A stretch of DNA of 64,000 nt from Camarhynchus parvulus (lineage: Eukaryota; Chordata; Aves; Passeriformes; Thraupidae). The position numbers and the translations under genes are program-made. Below are positions 24,967 to 37,134 of the stretch, piece after piece. Each line of letters starts with the position of its first letter. Positions within the stretch are counted from its first letter, which is position 1. The notes under the pieces were generated by a model. That model made no database searches and was not told the origin of the DNA. It saw only the letters and a program-made list of their open reading frames with translations. The stretch is from assembly GCF_901933205.1 (NCBI RefSeq), contig NC_044600.1:13430501-13494500 (forward strand), read 5' to 3'.

Positions 24967-27536
24967 GCCCACAAGTCTCTTCTGGTAGTGGAAGCAGCTG
25001 GAATTTTTTAAGAAAGCAAACCATGTCAAGAGGATAGTCCTAGCAGCAGAGTCTCTCCACAACCTCTGTTTTACCTATTTCCAAGCTGAATCTAATTCTT
25101 TTTCTCAACCATGTTCTTTCCTGATCAACTCCTTTTGCTCTGAATATTTTTTCAAGAGATATATTCCAATTTTTCTACAGGCAAAACAAATGCAAACTGC
25201 CAAATGCTTCTCAGGCATCTATATCCTTCTGAATATATGAAGTGGCCAAACAGATTTCTGTATTATCCCACACAGTTTTGTTTCTCCTTTGCTGCCCTTC
25301 ACCAACTTGTGTACTGCTGTTACTGCTCCTTGTTTGCTTCCCTTATCTGCTGCATTCAAGACAAGTCATCCTGGATTTATATTTCCAAGTAACATTTGGT
25401 GACAAGCTGTGGGTAGTGTGTTCCAGGAGTCCAGACACAATTGCACTCATTTCTTTGTCTATTACACTGAATTTTCTGGCTCTGTTTAAGGGGGAAAAGG
25501 TCATCCTTCTGGGTATGACTTCCTGTCCATCAGCTGAACCTGTGAACTGGGTTTTGCATGTTACAACTTTCCTTTTTGCTGCTGCCTTGTGTTATCTTTA
25601 TGAAAAAGATGCAGAAAGGGAGCCAGCCCCCCTTTGCATCACCATGGCTCTAAATGTCATTTAGCATTAATGGCTGTCAAATCAGTCCACTTGTAACTAT
25701 ACATTACTGTTACAACACCCTGTGGCACATGGAAAGCAGATGTTCTAGGAGGAGAAAACTTAAGTAATTTAAAAGTTAAATCACAATCTGATATGTTTTT
25801 TTCTGGGTGACACATAGTGAACAGAGTCTGAGAGAATCCAAGCCTGCGGGAAATGGATAAATGAGGTCATGAATAGGACTGAGAAGGCTTTTCTGACTTC
25901 AAGCCTGCAAGTCCTGTGCCTCAGAGCATCACAAGGGTTTGGGAAACTTGGCCCAGCCTTTTGGCTCTCTCACGCTGAGGATTAATCCTGGATGTGCAGG
26001 GATTTAACCTTGTCAGTGCAAGAGCTGCTTGGCTATCAAGGACTCCCCTGCACCTTTCACTGTTCAGAGAGGGAAAGGTAAGTGTGAAATCATTCTTAAC
26101 TTCCATCAGGTTGTTTCCAAGGTTCCATGATTTATTAAAAGACAAGTTCTTCAGCATCCCTCTTGTAGATCATGAAGTAGAGGAGAGATTTCTATGCTCT
26201 GGAAGATAATGTCTTTACCTATTTGAGGTGAAAACAGATGAGCCACTGGAATTGAATGCCTTTGGTTTTGAACTCTGGCTGCAGTGCTTATTATGGAATT
26301 AAATTTGATGAAGATCTGAACCCTGTTACCCCAAAATGTTTTAATTATTGGAACTTAAAAATACTGTATCTTTGTAATTGAAACAGAACACAAGTATTGA
26401 CTGACCCCATATCAAGAGGCTTCTTGGGCCATTGATCTGTGTTGAGAAAGTTTTCCTCATCCAAAATAGAAAATGGTTCAGTTCCTCTAAAATGTTATAA
26501 GGAAGTACTACATTAACCAGAATTAAGTGGTTTGGTCTAGTAAGGAGCTGAGGGAGCAGGGTTGATCTATATTTTTGATGTATCATAAGTGTGAATCCGT
26601 GTCTGCAGTTATTGCTTCAAACAGCAAGGGTGAGGCAGAAGTAGCTGAGTACATGCTCAGATCTTAATTCCTTTGCCTAACATGAGAAAGCTTTGGGGTT
26701 TTGCTTCTGTCCATAATGAAATTAAATGCATGTGATTCTCCCCAGCCTGAATATGTCTGTCTGTATTCTAATAACTCCTTGACCTCTTGGCAGACTTCTT
26801 GTAAGCTGTTGAATGCTCTTAAGATATTAAATACCCACATGCCATACAAATTAGACTAGAAGTGGATGAGTTCTGTATTCTAACTGAGTAACATGAGAGC
26901 CCATTTTCCAGAGGGGCTACAAATTGTCTTTGAGAGGAATACTGCAACTGAGGTCACAGTATTTATTAAAGACCAGAAAATCTAAGAGGGAGAGAAACAG
27001 AACATTTCCTTCAACTTCTGGAAAAGTCTTAGCAGAATTTTATATATTATATAATAACATAAAATTCTCAAGACCTTCACACTGTAGACTACACAGGTCC
27101 TACAAGACACCTATTTCAGTGCTCCATCTCTTCACCAGTTTTGAAGATAGATGCTACATTTACTCTTTTATGGTCCTTTTACTCTATAAAACCCTTCACA
27201 AATTTTCAAAGAGAGTGTTGTCAGCTCTTTAAGCACTCGGGGATGTAGTTTTCCAGACACAGGTGCTTTGAAAACTTTACAAAGAAAAAGACTGAGTAGA
27301 AATGTACTAAGACAGTTGTCTTAGAGTACAACTCAACATTTATTTCTGAAGAGGGAAGTTAGTATTGGTAGACATCTAATATTAAGAATTCTACCTCTTA
27401 AAATATGGGGTCTCAATTGAAAATTATTCGTATGGGAATTGTCATGTTAAGATGAATAATTCTTGAGGCTTTAATAATTTTTTTTTAAATTGTGCTACTT
27501 GTTATAACTGGTGATGTTTGGTGCAGCTTTTCTGTG

Positions 27537-27704
27537 ATTAGACATTGGAATGGGCTGCCCAGGGAGGTGATGGAATCACTGTCCCTGGAGGTGTTTAAGG
27601 AAAGCCTGGATGTGGCCCTCAGTGCCATGGCCTGGCTGGCAGGGTGGTGTTGGGTCATAGCTTGGTCTCAGGGGTCTTTTCCAGCCTTTCTGATTCTGTG
27701 ATTC
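27537..27704 (+). mobile_element. CR1 LINE 3' end, 5'-truncated copy
   Basis: This is the clearest LINE remnant in the window. It shows the ordered landmarks of the avian CR1 3' end: ACATTGGAATGGGCTGCCCA, GGGAGGTGATGGA, CCCTGGAGGTGTTTAAGGA, a GGATGTGGC block, GGTGTTGGGT, GGTCTTTTCCAGCCT, and the terminal GATTCTGTGATTC repeat. The first part corresponds to the end of the CR1 reverse-transcriptase ORF region and the rest to its 3' untranslated region. Roughly 168 bp remain of an element whose full length is several kilobases. CR1 copies have no poly-A tail and end in short tandem repeats, as here. The copy is inert: it has no promoter and no complete ORF. Confidence 0.95.
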
Positions 27705-29495
27705 CAAGGATGGGAAGCCCAAGCCTTGTACAAGCTGCAGACTATGAAGATAAATCCGGTATTGTTGAAGTAAAGAGTCATTCAAGGGTTCATGATGCCT
27801 GACAGGAAAAAGAAGTAAACTCCTGGAACTGTTTAAATCTCACCCAAAATTCTGGAGTTGCACAGATGTGAAGTATAGCACATGGAGCTCTCAAAACTCA
27901 GAGCACTTAATTTTTCTCTTAGTGGAACTATTTAGATTCTGCTGAAGCATTAAGGGGGATAAATGACGCTCATTTTGCTTGCCTTGTAGAGGGCTGCTAT
28001 CACTGCTCTGTTCAAATCGGCTTCACCCTCCAAATTTAAGTGAGATGTAGATGAATCTTGAAAACACTTGAGTGATGACATCATAATTAAAGATTTTTAA
28101 ATCTTCTTAGGGGTAGTCACTTGTGCTGACACAGAAGTCAGACAGTGTGCCACAGAACATAGCACATATTCTGAACTGGCAGAATGAAATATACCTGCAT
28201 GTGGTTATAAAGTGAGAATTTCAAATTTAAACTCAGATCAGGATGGAAAGGAAATGCTTAATATAAAGTTAAGACTTTAGAAGCAAAATAATTCTGAATG
28301 AATTCCATATTTGGCATATATGTATCTGGTGTTGTATATGGCACGCACTTTGCCATCAAAATATTTTTGCTTAAAACATAAAAAGACTTCTGTCAATACT
28401 CTGTCATGAGGGTTATTTTGATTTTCTACACCCAGGGAGCACAGAATGCAGTTTTATGGAACATGGGTTGTAAAATATGCAAAGCATCCATATAAGAATG
28501 CATTTTCCTTTGCAAATCAAATTACATTTTGGGGATACTAAGCTGATAATTTTGAAAGCATCCTCACAGGAGTGAAAATGATATTCTCAAATGCTCTTTA
28601 CTTGTGTTTACACTGCGTTGAAATTCTATCCAGAGGCTGTCAGAGGAAGCATAACCAACCATGGAGGCAGTGATCACCTTGAAAACTGGAAATGGACTTT
28701 GCCTCCCTTGCAAAAGTGCCTGAGTGATGGGTAACAAAAATCTGAACAGATTTTGCTTCTTGGGAAGACCTTGCAGTTGCAATACCTGCTGTTACCCTTA
28801 AGTCAGAAAAATGTGAGAATTACGGAAATGCAGCAGGTTACTAAAAAGTAAACATTCAGTAACTTTTTCAGAATTAAGTCTAGCTTTGTTTTTAAAGTGA
28901 AGTAGAAGGACCATTTGCAGAAGGGAGCTGGACTTCACAAAACCAAGATGGGAGTAGGCTCCTGGTCAGACAAATCATGATCTTGATAAGTATTATTTAA
29001 CATAAGAATTGGAAAGTGTTAGTAAGTTTCAGGTCAGATAATGGCACATTGGAGATGTCAGCAGCAGACAGCTGGAGCTGCACCTCAACACTGGGCTTAG
29101 ATCTCATTGGAAGAGCCAGGAGGCTTTTAGGGGTCCCCATAAGTGTCTCCCATTGTCCCCTTGCCCACAGAGCTGGCAGCTGGCAGGGTCCTGGCTGCTG
29201 CCCACGGGGCTGCTCCTCTGAGGCTGCAGAGATAAATTTGACACTGAGCAGCCCCCAGGCCAAGCCCAGGGGTTTTCCTTGGCTGCAGTCCCACCTGCAC
29301 CCCTGATATGGCTTTGGGCAGGAGAGCAGGGAGGGCTGCCTGTGCTAACTCCTGCTCCCCCCACACTGGGGCTGTGCCTGCTGGAGGTGAGCCAAGGAGC
29401 AGATGGGGTTTGGAAGGAATCTCTGGGATGGACACTGTTACAAATAGCTCTTAGTCTATAACGGGACTTAAAACTGCAAGATTTTGTGCAAAAAG

Positions 29496-29523
29496 TTTGG
29501 CTTTGGCAGAAAGCAAAGCCAAA
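29496..29523. repeat. Perfect 10-bp inverted repeat, 8-nt spacer
   Basis: TTTGGCTTTG at 29496-29505 pairs with CAAAGCCAAA at 29514-29523. The spacer is GCAGAAAG. No function is evident. Confidence 0.8.
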
Positions 29524-30300
29524 GAAAACACAAAAAGTGATTTTCCACTTGGAAGTTGTTTGCTTTGAGGTCTGTCAATAACTGCTGTAAAATCTTTGTG
29601 TTTCTAGTCTGAAGAAGATCCTTTATGCACAGACTCCTACAACATCCTTCACTCCCTGGTCACTTGGGGATCTCCTGCCTGTGCCCTGAGTGTGTCAGCT
29701 CCATTCAGGAATGGCCCACTGGGAGGAATGGCCCCGAGCTGTGAGATGTGGTTCAGCTCTCCGACGTGTCACCGAGCGAACAGCAGTGCCTGCAGTTTGG
29801 CTAATGAGCAACACAAGGCAAAGAATACCCAACCTCTCCTTAGAGATGCTGTGGGGCTTCCAGGAGAGCACAGAGCACTTCTTCCCAAGTGGTGAATTAC
29901 CTAATTCCAGTAAATTGCTTACTTGCCAGGTTATACAAGCAACTTCCTTTTATAGCTCTACAAGGACATACTGCCATACATTGCGCAGAAAATACATTAT
30001 GATACCAGTTGCTAAAAGACTAAAAAGCACCTCAATGTTTTTCTCTTTTAAAAAGAAGTAATTTCATTAATATTTTTTCCAAGCCAATGAGCAAGTAAAG
30101 AATATCTCCCTGCATACCATTTTCAGGCTCAGCTCATCCTTGATAGTAACTTCACATTGAGACATTAACAGCAGCTTTTATTATTCATAGTTTTGATCTA
30201 TTTTTTGGAGACAGAACAACACTAATCAGTTGATTTGACTTCTTCTGAAGTAGCTTTGTAAAGCTTATATGGGAAGGAGATAACCCAATATGTCTTTACT

Positions 30301-30304
30301 CTGG
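30301..30304. repeat. 4-bp target-site duplication, left copy (CTGG)
   Basis: CTGG directly precedes the TG start of the LTR at 30305 and is repeated directly after its CA end at 30754-30757. A 4-bp duplication is typical of many class I (gammaretrovirus-like) elements, whereas ERVL usually makes 5 bp and class II 6 bp. Confidence 0.7.
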
Positions 30305-30576
30305 TGATACCTTAGGTTTTAGCTTTTATATTTTTCAGATTCTGTACTATTTTAGTGTGTAATTCTGAGCTTCATATTGGAGGATGGTGAGCTCTCTTCA
30401 CAGAGTAGGGAGACAAAACAATTCCTGCTCTAGCTGGGGACCAAGGACAACCACCCAAATCTCAGGCCCAAGAGCAGAAACAACATGGACTGAAGAGAGA
30501 AAAACAAGAAGGATGGGACTTCATCAGCTAATGCTATAATTGGACAATTAACTCCGATATGCAAATGACCCAGAAC

Positions 30577-30585
30577 TTATAAAAA
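30577..30585 (+). promoter_or_regulatory. TATA-like box within the solo LTR
   Basis: TTATAAAAA lies about 100 bp upstream of the LTR polyadenylation signal. That is a plausible position for a U3 promoter element driving transcription from the start of R. Whether it is still active cannot be told from sequence. Confidence 0.5.
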
Positions 30586-30685
30586 TGAGAGACCCTGTGA
30601 CCAACTGTCCATTTTGTGACTATTTTGGTCCACGTAACTCTGGCTGGGCTCTTGTGCTGCCCAAGGTGGATCCATTGAGGCTTCT

Positions 30686-30691
30686 AATAAA
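30686..30691 (+). terminator. Polyadenylation signal AATAAA in the solo LTR
   Basis: A canonical AATAAA lies in the R/U5 part of the LTR, followed by a T-rich stretch and a TCTGTTCT segment. It could end transcripts from this LTR, or prematurely end a host transcript crossing on the plus strand. Confidence 0.6.
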
Positions 30692-33600
30692 TCCCTACTT
30701 TATTCTTTAACTCTGTCCAGCCTCTGTTCTAGGTCACCTTTGATAAGGCATCACTGGAAAGGGAAACAAAAGGAAGGGATGTATTGCCATAAAACACAAA
30801 CACTTTTCTGTAATCTCTTTTCTTTGGATGAGTTTTTCTTGTTAATTTGCTTGATTGGTTGTTTTTGGGGATGGTAATATCGGTTAATAATAAGATAAAG
30901 GTAAGTAAGCCAAATTTCATTCATGTGCAGAAAGCAGAGGATAAATGATATCCTGTGCTCTAACCTAATGGTCTCATTGCTGTTAAATACAGGTGATTGT
31001 TGAGGATTGCATAATTTGGAGGGTAAGGCTCTGTAAGACAGCACTTGCTGGTCTAAGTCTAAACACAATCTGCATAATTCCATCTCATCCTTCAAATCTG
31101 TTAAATGCACAGTTATAAACATGAGGGTTTTAATGTGAAATGGTCATGGACTTCTGTAGGAATCTGATCTGCACTCAAAGCTGTCATAGTTTCATAAGAC
31201 ACTAGCCACATATCCTGTATTCAAATAATTGCATATTTTTTACATTCATATGATGTTCATCTTTTACTGCACTTCTGTAATTTTCCACATTAGTTTGATG
31301 GGACAATTAAATGCTATTGCTTGTGAGATAAATAATTCATGGTTTCTGAAGCATAACTATGTCTCTAGTCATACTATGTCAAGGCAATGTTTTATGCAGC
31401 TTTGTTTTAATTCATGCTTTGTTACCTTTATTATTACTAATTGCTGTTTTATAACAAAGCTATAGCTTCGAATCAGAATAGATATACTTTTATTTAGGCT
31501 GAACTGGAGCCTGATTCTAGCAATGTGTTTGTCCTTTCCAGAAGTGCAGCCCTGCAAAAGGCGGCTGTAATATTTATTTATCCATTGACATGTTTGAATG
31601 GGATATATGTCATCTATTGTCTTGAAAGTATTAAATAAAATTGGTACCTGGAAGAACTGAGCAACTATTAATATGTACAGAAGGCTTTCCTATGAGTAAA
31701 TAATATCTGCAGATCTCTGGAGATGATGCATTTTAATGCAGCTTGAATGTAATATTTCCATTTGTAAACAAATTTGATCAAATACAATAAACAGTGCTGG
31801 AGCCTTAATGTAATTCTATTACCTATAAGTCAGTACAGGAAACAGCAATGCAGATGCCTAACAAGAGGCAGAGTGGCTTCTTCAGCTCTGCTGATAAATA
31901 TCTGTGTAAGTCATGTAAGCCTAATAATCAGGCAGAGAAGTAGGAGAAAGCAATAACCCTAGTCTTGTCAAAACATAAATGGAATACAGATGAAAGTGAT
32001 GCTTCGAGTAAAAGTGCATGCCAGATTTAATGTAATGAATAATGACATAAAGCTGAAATTCAAAAACTAATAAAAATATCATTTGATATCCTGCTATACA
32101 GGGAAATACAAACTGCTCTGAAATAAAGACCAGAAAGGATAGACCTGCCATTTTTGGGGGGTTCTTTGGCTGTCCATACCTTCATTTAAGCAAGCTAGGG
32201 GATGGAGGGTACCTGGGGCTTTTTAATACAGGCAGGTACTATATGACAACTTTTGAATTTTGAATTTAACAGGAGAATTTTGATTTTTTCCCCCTAATGA
32301 TCTTTCACCTTCGGTTTAATCATGTAACTATAAAACCTTTAATCTCTAAAATGGCAATGCTTTCAGATAGCTTGTAAAAGTGTTGGGGGAGAGAGTATTT
32401 TATCACAGCTCTAAAGTTACCACGTTTTTATTTCTGCAGGTGCAGTTGGTGGCAGGGCTCGTCAGCTGGAGCAGTGCTGATGATTCTGAGGAGAAGCCAG
32501 GACAGCAAAGGTGAGGCTGTGGTACCAGCCCTGGCCTGTGTCTGCCTCTGAGGGGGGCCCAAGGACAGTTGTAGGAATGCAGTGCAAGAATATTGCAATG
32601 AATAAATAAACAAATGTGTGTATGTGTGTGTAACATGCAGGTAAAAAACCCCACCCAAGCTGTAAAAAGACATTGAGTCTGTGGTGTTTGCTGTTTCAAT
32701 GATGAGATTAGAATATTTCTGCATTTTCTTTTGAAGAAAATTAAATACTATTCCAGTCTGTCACCTACATGCTATTTTTGCAAGCATGTCAATACTTACC
32801 AGTTGGAATCAAAGAGGTTGGAGCTATGTTTTGGAAACACCTATTAAAAAAGCCCAACAAAACCCACTCTTAACTTTGTTTAACAGAAATGAGACACCTC
32901 CCAGTGTAGAGGAATGCTCTCCAATGCACAGGTTGACAGCCATTACTCTCACAGTGGAAATTCCTGTTGTCTTTACTGATAGGAGGATCCCACCCATTGT
33001 GAAATCAAAGGAGTAATCAAATCAAGAGTTTGTTTCCACCAGATCATGTTGACAGAAGGGCTCCATCCTGCTTGATGTAAATATAAAAAAATGGAAACAT
33101 TTCTCTTCTCCACCTCTCTTACCGTGCACAGCTCGTGAGCTTGGAGAGCTCTTGCTGGCTGCCAGGAAGAAACAGTGCAGAGTAATTTCATAACTGTATT
33201 CTTTCTGAAGGGAGTTTTAGAAATATTCTGGAAGACAAGGAAGCAGAATGAGTCTGACAAGGCAGCAGCTTGAACTCATTGCACCTTAATGGCTGTTCTC
33301 TCTTATCTGCCTGCTTTCAAACCCAGTCCAGCCACAGTTGTGACCTGGCGGAGTGATGTGCCTCAGCATGGTCATTGCCTTCTCTGAATGTGTGTAAATA
33401 AATGTTTGTGTTTTGTTGGGTTTGAGCACAGGTATGTACAAGTCTAGGAAATAGATCATCAGCTGCAGAAGTCCTATGTATTAAAATATTACTAATTTTT
33501 ATAGAAATTTTTCTGTATGTTCTTTTTATTTTATTTGAAAATTTTACCTGTTTTGTCACAAAAAATACCTTCCTGTTGTCTAATCATCCTGGCTCTAGAA

Positions 33601-35575
33601 GAGAGCTCTCTTCTATGGAGAAACTTCAGAATGTCAGTAAATAATCTGGTATTATATCTCTCAAATATATTTGGTTCAGTGCTGCATGGTAAAGTGCACT
33701 TGTTGCTTTCCAACTGAGATCTTGAGGAATGACTTCCTTTATGAAACACATTTTCTTTCCTTGCTATTTCCAAAAGCAAAATGTTACATAGACACTTGGA
33801 GGAGGACATAAGTCCACATTTCAGAGATGCATGTTATTAAGGAATTTAATCTGAGAAGGCCAAACTTCTCAGGAAAATTGCATCTGACTTTGTAAGACTT
33901 GGCAAACCTCCAAGTCAGAAAAATGTTTCTGCTTTTTCTATTAAAAGCAGAACTACTCTTCCACTTTTCCTGTTAGCTGAGAAAATTCATTTAATTTCCA
34001 TTCCAAGAAAAAAATGAAAGAATAGCCTGGCCTAAAATAGTTGAGTTAGTATGTTATATTTTATATCAGTGCTATATTTTATATAAAAAAGAAGGACCTG
34101 AGAAGGTTTGTCTGTAACTCACCTTTTCCATTTTAGCCTTCACACTGACAAGTTTACTTGAAAATCAATATTTTACATTGAAAAAAATCCCCATTCTGTG
34201 TCAGTAATACTCTCAAGCAATATAGATCTTAAAGAAACATGCCGAGATGTGGCAGGTAAATATTTGTAATGAATAATCTGCCTGAATCCCATAGAAACTG
34301 CAGATTTGGAAAAACAGGATGGCCATTTTCCACAGTGGTGCTTTGGAGCAGCAATTCTCCCCCTTCTCCTGGGGCACTTTTGCCACTTTTTTTACCACAG
34401 GGCTGCCTCGTTTGGCAGCTGTGCCTCTTCTTCCTGCAAATGCCAACCCTCAGCAAAAAAGGATCTCGTAGGCAGCAATTGCACAGGCTGCCCTGCAGGA
34501 ACAAGGCACTTAGCACAGTGAAAATGATGCCAGCTACTCTGGGAGCTTTCTGTCTGGCCCAGTTTTTCTCCTGTAAAGAGAAATAGGTGGTGGGGTTTGG
34601 GTTGAGCAGGGAGAGCTCCATGGGGCCGTGGGGGAGAGGCAGACAATGGTGCCTCCTCTCTGCTCTGGGTAGGTGCCACCTCAGCTTTCTGTGCTCCCAC
34701 CCTTCTGTGACATGAAGGTGTTCACAGTTACCTGTGTCTTGTAAAGCAATTCAGGATTTATAATCTGTAAAGGGTTCTTGAGCCTATGTCCCAAGGGAGA
34801 CAACAAGCTGATGGTTGGATTCTTTGTGCTCTTGAATAGCAAGTGGTGGGATTTAATCTGAAAAAAAAAGGTGAATTCTTTTCACTAGGAACCTGGATTG
34901 TCTCTTCCAGGGAACTTGTACTGGAAGCAAATCCACAATTATTGTATTCTATATCCATGTAGTCTAGGTCTGAAAATACCCTGTTACAGAAGCAATCTCT
35001 CCAGTATTAGACTGCCCAGCAGTTCCCACTATTTCAGCCCTGCATAAACCCCAGATTGAGGTGAAAGTCACTAAAATTACCATGAAGACAATCTGGAGTG
35101 ATTCTCTTCTGTCATAATGGCAAATTGGAACGTGGAATATGTTTTGATTTTTTTAAATTTCCATATCCTCACTCTGTAATTAAAACCAAGTGCATTTTAC
35201 TCTACATGTAAAGAAACACAGAAAGTTTAATCTGGAAAAGCCAGGACAGCTGTCCTTGGAGAACATAAGTGAGAATCTATGTTAGTAGGGGGCTTTGCTG
35301 CAGATGCTTTGAGGTTACAGGCAGATTTTATAAAGAGAAATTATGTCTCATTCTGAAGAAAATGAAGAAAAGACAGAACTCCAGCCTGTCTCATCAGAGC
35401 ATGGAAAAGAATTCAGGTTACATATTGAATGTAAATGAAGTATTTTGATTATTTTTGCAATTTTATGGAGATTAGAGCTTTTCTGTGAAGAGTACAGCTT
35501 GAGACTGATTTTTGCATCACAGTCTGAAAGCAAATGTTCAAACAGTAGGAACTTCAAAACAGATCCCCACTACTT

Positions 35576-35610
35576 CATATATATACATGTGTGTATATAT
35601 GCATATATAA
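35576..35610. repeat. Alternating AT palindromes
   Basis: The segment contains the perfect 16-bp palindrome TATATATGCATATATA, preceded by a CATATATATACA/TGTATATATG inverted pair with a 4-nt spacer. Alternating purine-pyrimidine AT DNA of this type is prone to cruciform formation and to length change. Confidence 0.75.
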
Positions 35611-37051
35611 TTTTAAGGGAATCTGTTTTTGTTTAAAATGAGTATTCTTCCCCCAGCCTAGCTGAATTGTCATTGCACTCTTAAAATAATTTTAGGATAT
35701 GGATCAACTTTTGTAAATATGCAGTTCCTATGCAATACACCCTTTATTATTACTGGTGACCATAGGGCTACCTCAGCTGAGAGAATGAAAATCAGGGGCC
35801 TTTTGGAGTATTTAAATAGCAGAAGGAGTAGATTTTTTCCCTTTTTCATCAGTTTTCTCAGTGTGTTACACAATAATGAAATTATGAGAGGAGTCAATAC
35901 GTTCTTTAATTCCCTACAACTCCTACATCTATAACTAAAGCAAGGGAGGAGTTGTGCTTTTTTGTTTTAAAGGGACTTGTGTCATGAGTGGCTTCACCTT
36001 TATTACAAAGACAAGAGAAAGATAAAGAAGAGGATAGACACTGATGCACGGAGAACATAACAAGAGTGTTACCTGAGGAAACCCCCTGAAATTCAGCAGT
36101 CTATGTGCCAGAAGGACTTTCAAAGTGATCCACAGCTGTATATTGAAACCTTCTCTCATGTCTCCAGCAGAGAATGGAAAACTGAGAATCCATCCTTCAC
36201 ATTTTAGAGTTCTGCACTTCAAGGAAAAAGCTGTGAAATTCCTGATTCCAGTTTTCCTCAACTTCATGGCAGCAATAAAAAGAGCACGAGTAGAAAAGAA
36301 CTAGATATTTTACAGCTTAAAAAGACATATTGACATTGGCACATACTTATTTGCAGCATTTTCTGGGAAATGTGCTGAATTGAAACCTTTTAATAAAACA
36401 ATGGATATCTTGCCATAAAAAAGGTGTAAAGAAAAGCCATGTCAAACTGTGTTCTGCACAGTATGTAGGTGAATGAAGGGAAGAGCAATGAAAAAGCTTG
36501 CCAAGTGAAACAAGATAAAAGCAAAAAAAAAAAGAAACCACAAATCATTGCTAATAAGTAGCACAACATGGCCTTTCTTTAGCTGTGTAATTCTTTTTTT
36601 TTGGTATAGATTTGAAAATATTTGTTTCAGCAGGAGTTAGAAGCCCCTGTGCTTGCTGTAGAAGCCTCACACAGGTATTTTCCAATTACTGAAGCCAATG
36701 CTTGGCACTCTTTAAGAAAGGGATTGGACACTTGTAGGAAGAGAAAAATAGCATTAGGCAGCTGTAAAAGCTGGATATTTTAATAAAAGATTATGTATCT
36801 CAAAGCTTAAAAGCCCAATAGCAAGTCAGCCTTTAACTAATGTGTGTGAGAGAAGAGCTTACCTACAGACATCTGATTTTATTTTATCCATTTTACCCTG
36901 ATTTTCTAAGTTTTATTATTGACCTCAGTGACTGATACTCAGTAAAATTATGCTCAGTAAAATTGGCCTAATCCAGCATTTCATATCCTATAATTCTGTC
37001 TTAATTTTTCCTGTATAACAAGCATTAATTAGGTTGATTTTGGTGGGGATT

Positions 37052-37134
37052 ATTTTTGTTGTTGCTGTTTTCTTTTTGTTTGTTTTCTTGGTTGGTTGGG
37101 TTTGTTGCTGTTTTGGTTTTTGTTTTTATTTTGT
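37052..37134. repeat. T/G-rich low-complexity tract
   Basis: The tract consists of TTGTTGTTGCTG, TTTTTGTTTG, GGTTGGTTGGG and GGTTTTTG words over about 80 bp. It is the longest of the GGTTTTG-class tracts here and gives the plus-strand frame through it an artificial run of hydrophobic residues. Confidence 0.75.

Larger units (their letters stand above)
22601..27536. other. Non-coding sequence, no gene seen
   Basis: The stretch contains several low-complexity tracts: poly-T at 23760-23773, an A/C-rich segment at about 24222-24292, and (AAT)n at 24921-24966. Two 140-codon frames (minus 24602-25024, plus 25242-25664) are rich in hydrophobic residues and simple sequence and match no family I know. 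A weak exon-like interval with a good donor site at 26077/26078 is listed under findings. Confidence 0.6.
27705..30304. other. Non-coding sequence with a GC-richer patch
   Basis: Most of this is AT-rich unique DNA. About 29040-29440 is clearly GC-richer and carries overlapping open frames of 60-102 codons on both strands. CpG is nearly absent there, and the frames are only a consequence of fewer AT-rich stop codons. A perfect 10-bp inverted repeat sits at 29496-29523. A short CpG-retaining stretch lies at about 29740-29800. Confidence 0.6.
30305..30753 (+). mobile_element. Solo LTR of an avian endogenous retrovirus
   Basis: This 449-bp element starts TGATACCTTA and ends TAAGGCATCA. The two ends are inverted repeats matching at 9 of 10 positions and obey the TG...CA rule, and CTGG flanks it on both sides. 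Inside are a TATA-like box (TTATAAAAA, about 30577-30585) and a polyadenylation signal AATAAA (30686-30691), in the order expected of U3, R and U5 on the plus strand. The 3' part, with the AATAAATCC block and the CTCTGTTCTAGGTCACC end, resembles passerine ERV LTRs as I remember them. No primer-binding site follows the LTR, and no gag, pol or env sequence lies nearby. It is therefore a solo LTR left by recombination between the two LTRs of a provirus. Family assignment is uncertain. Confidence 0.9.

Noticed and set aside
24602..25024. 140-codon minus-strand open frame with leucine-rich hydrophobic run
   Set aside because: The hydrophobic stretch is the (AAT)n microsatellite read on the minus strand, so it is not a real membrane segment.
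25242..25664. 140-codon plus-strand open frame with apparent membrane segments
   Set aside because: The leucine/cysteine-rich part comes from CTG/CTT-rich sequence. I recognise no family, and promoter or splice evidence is absent.
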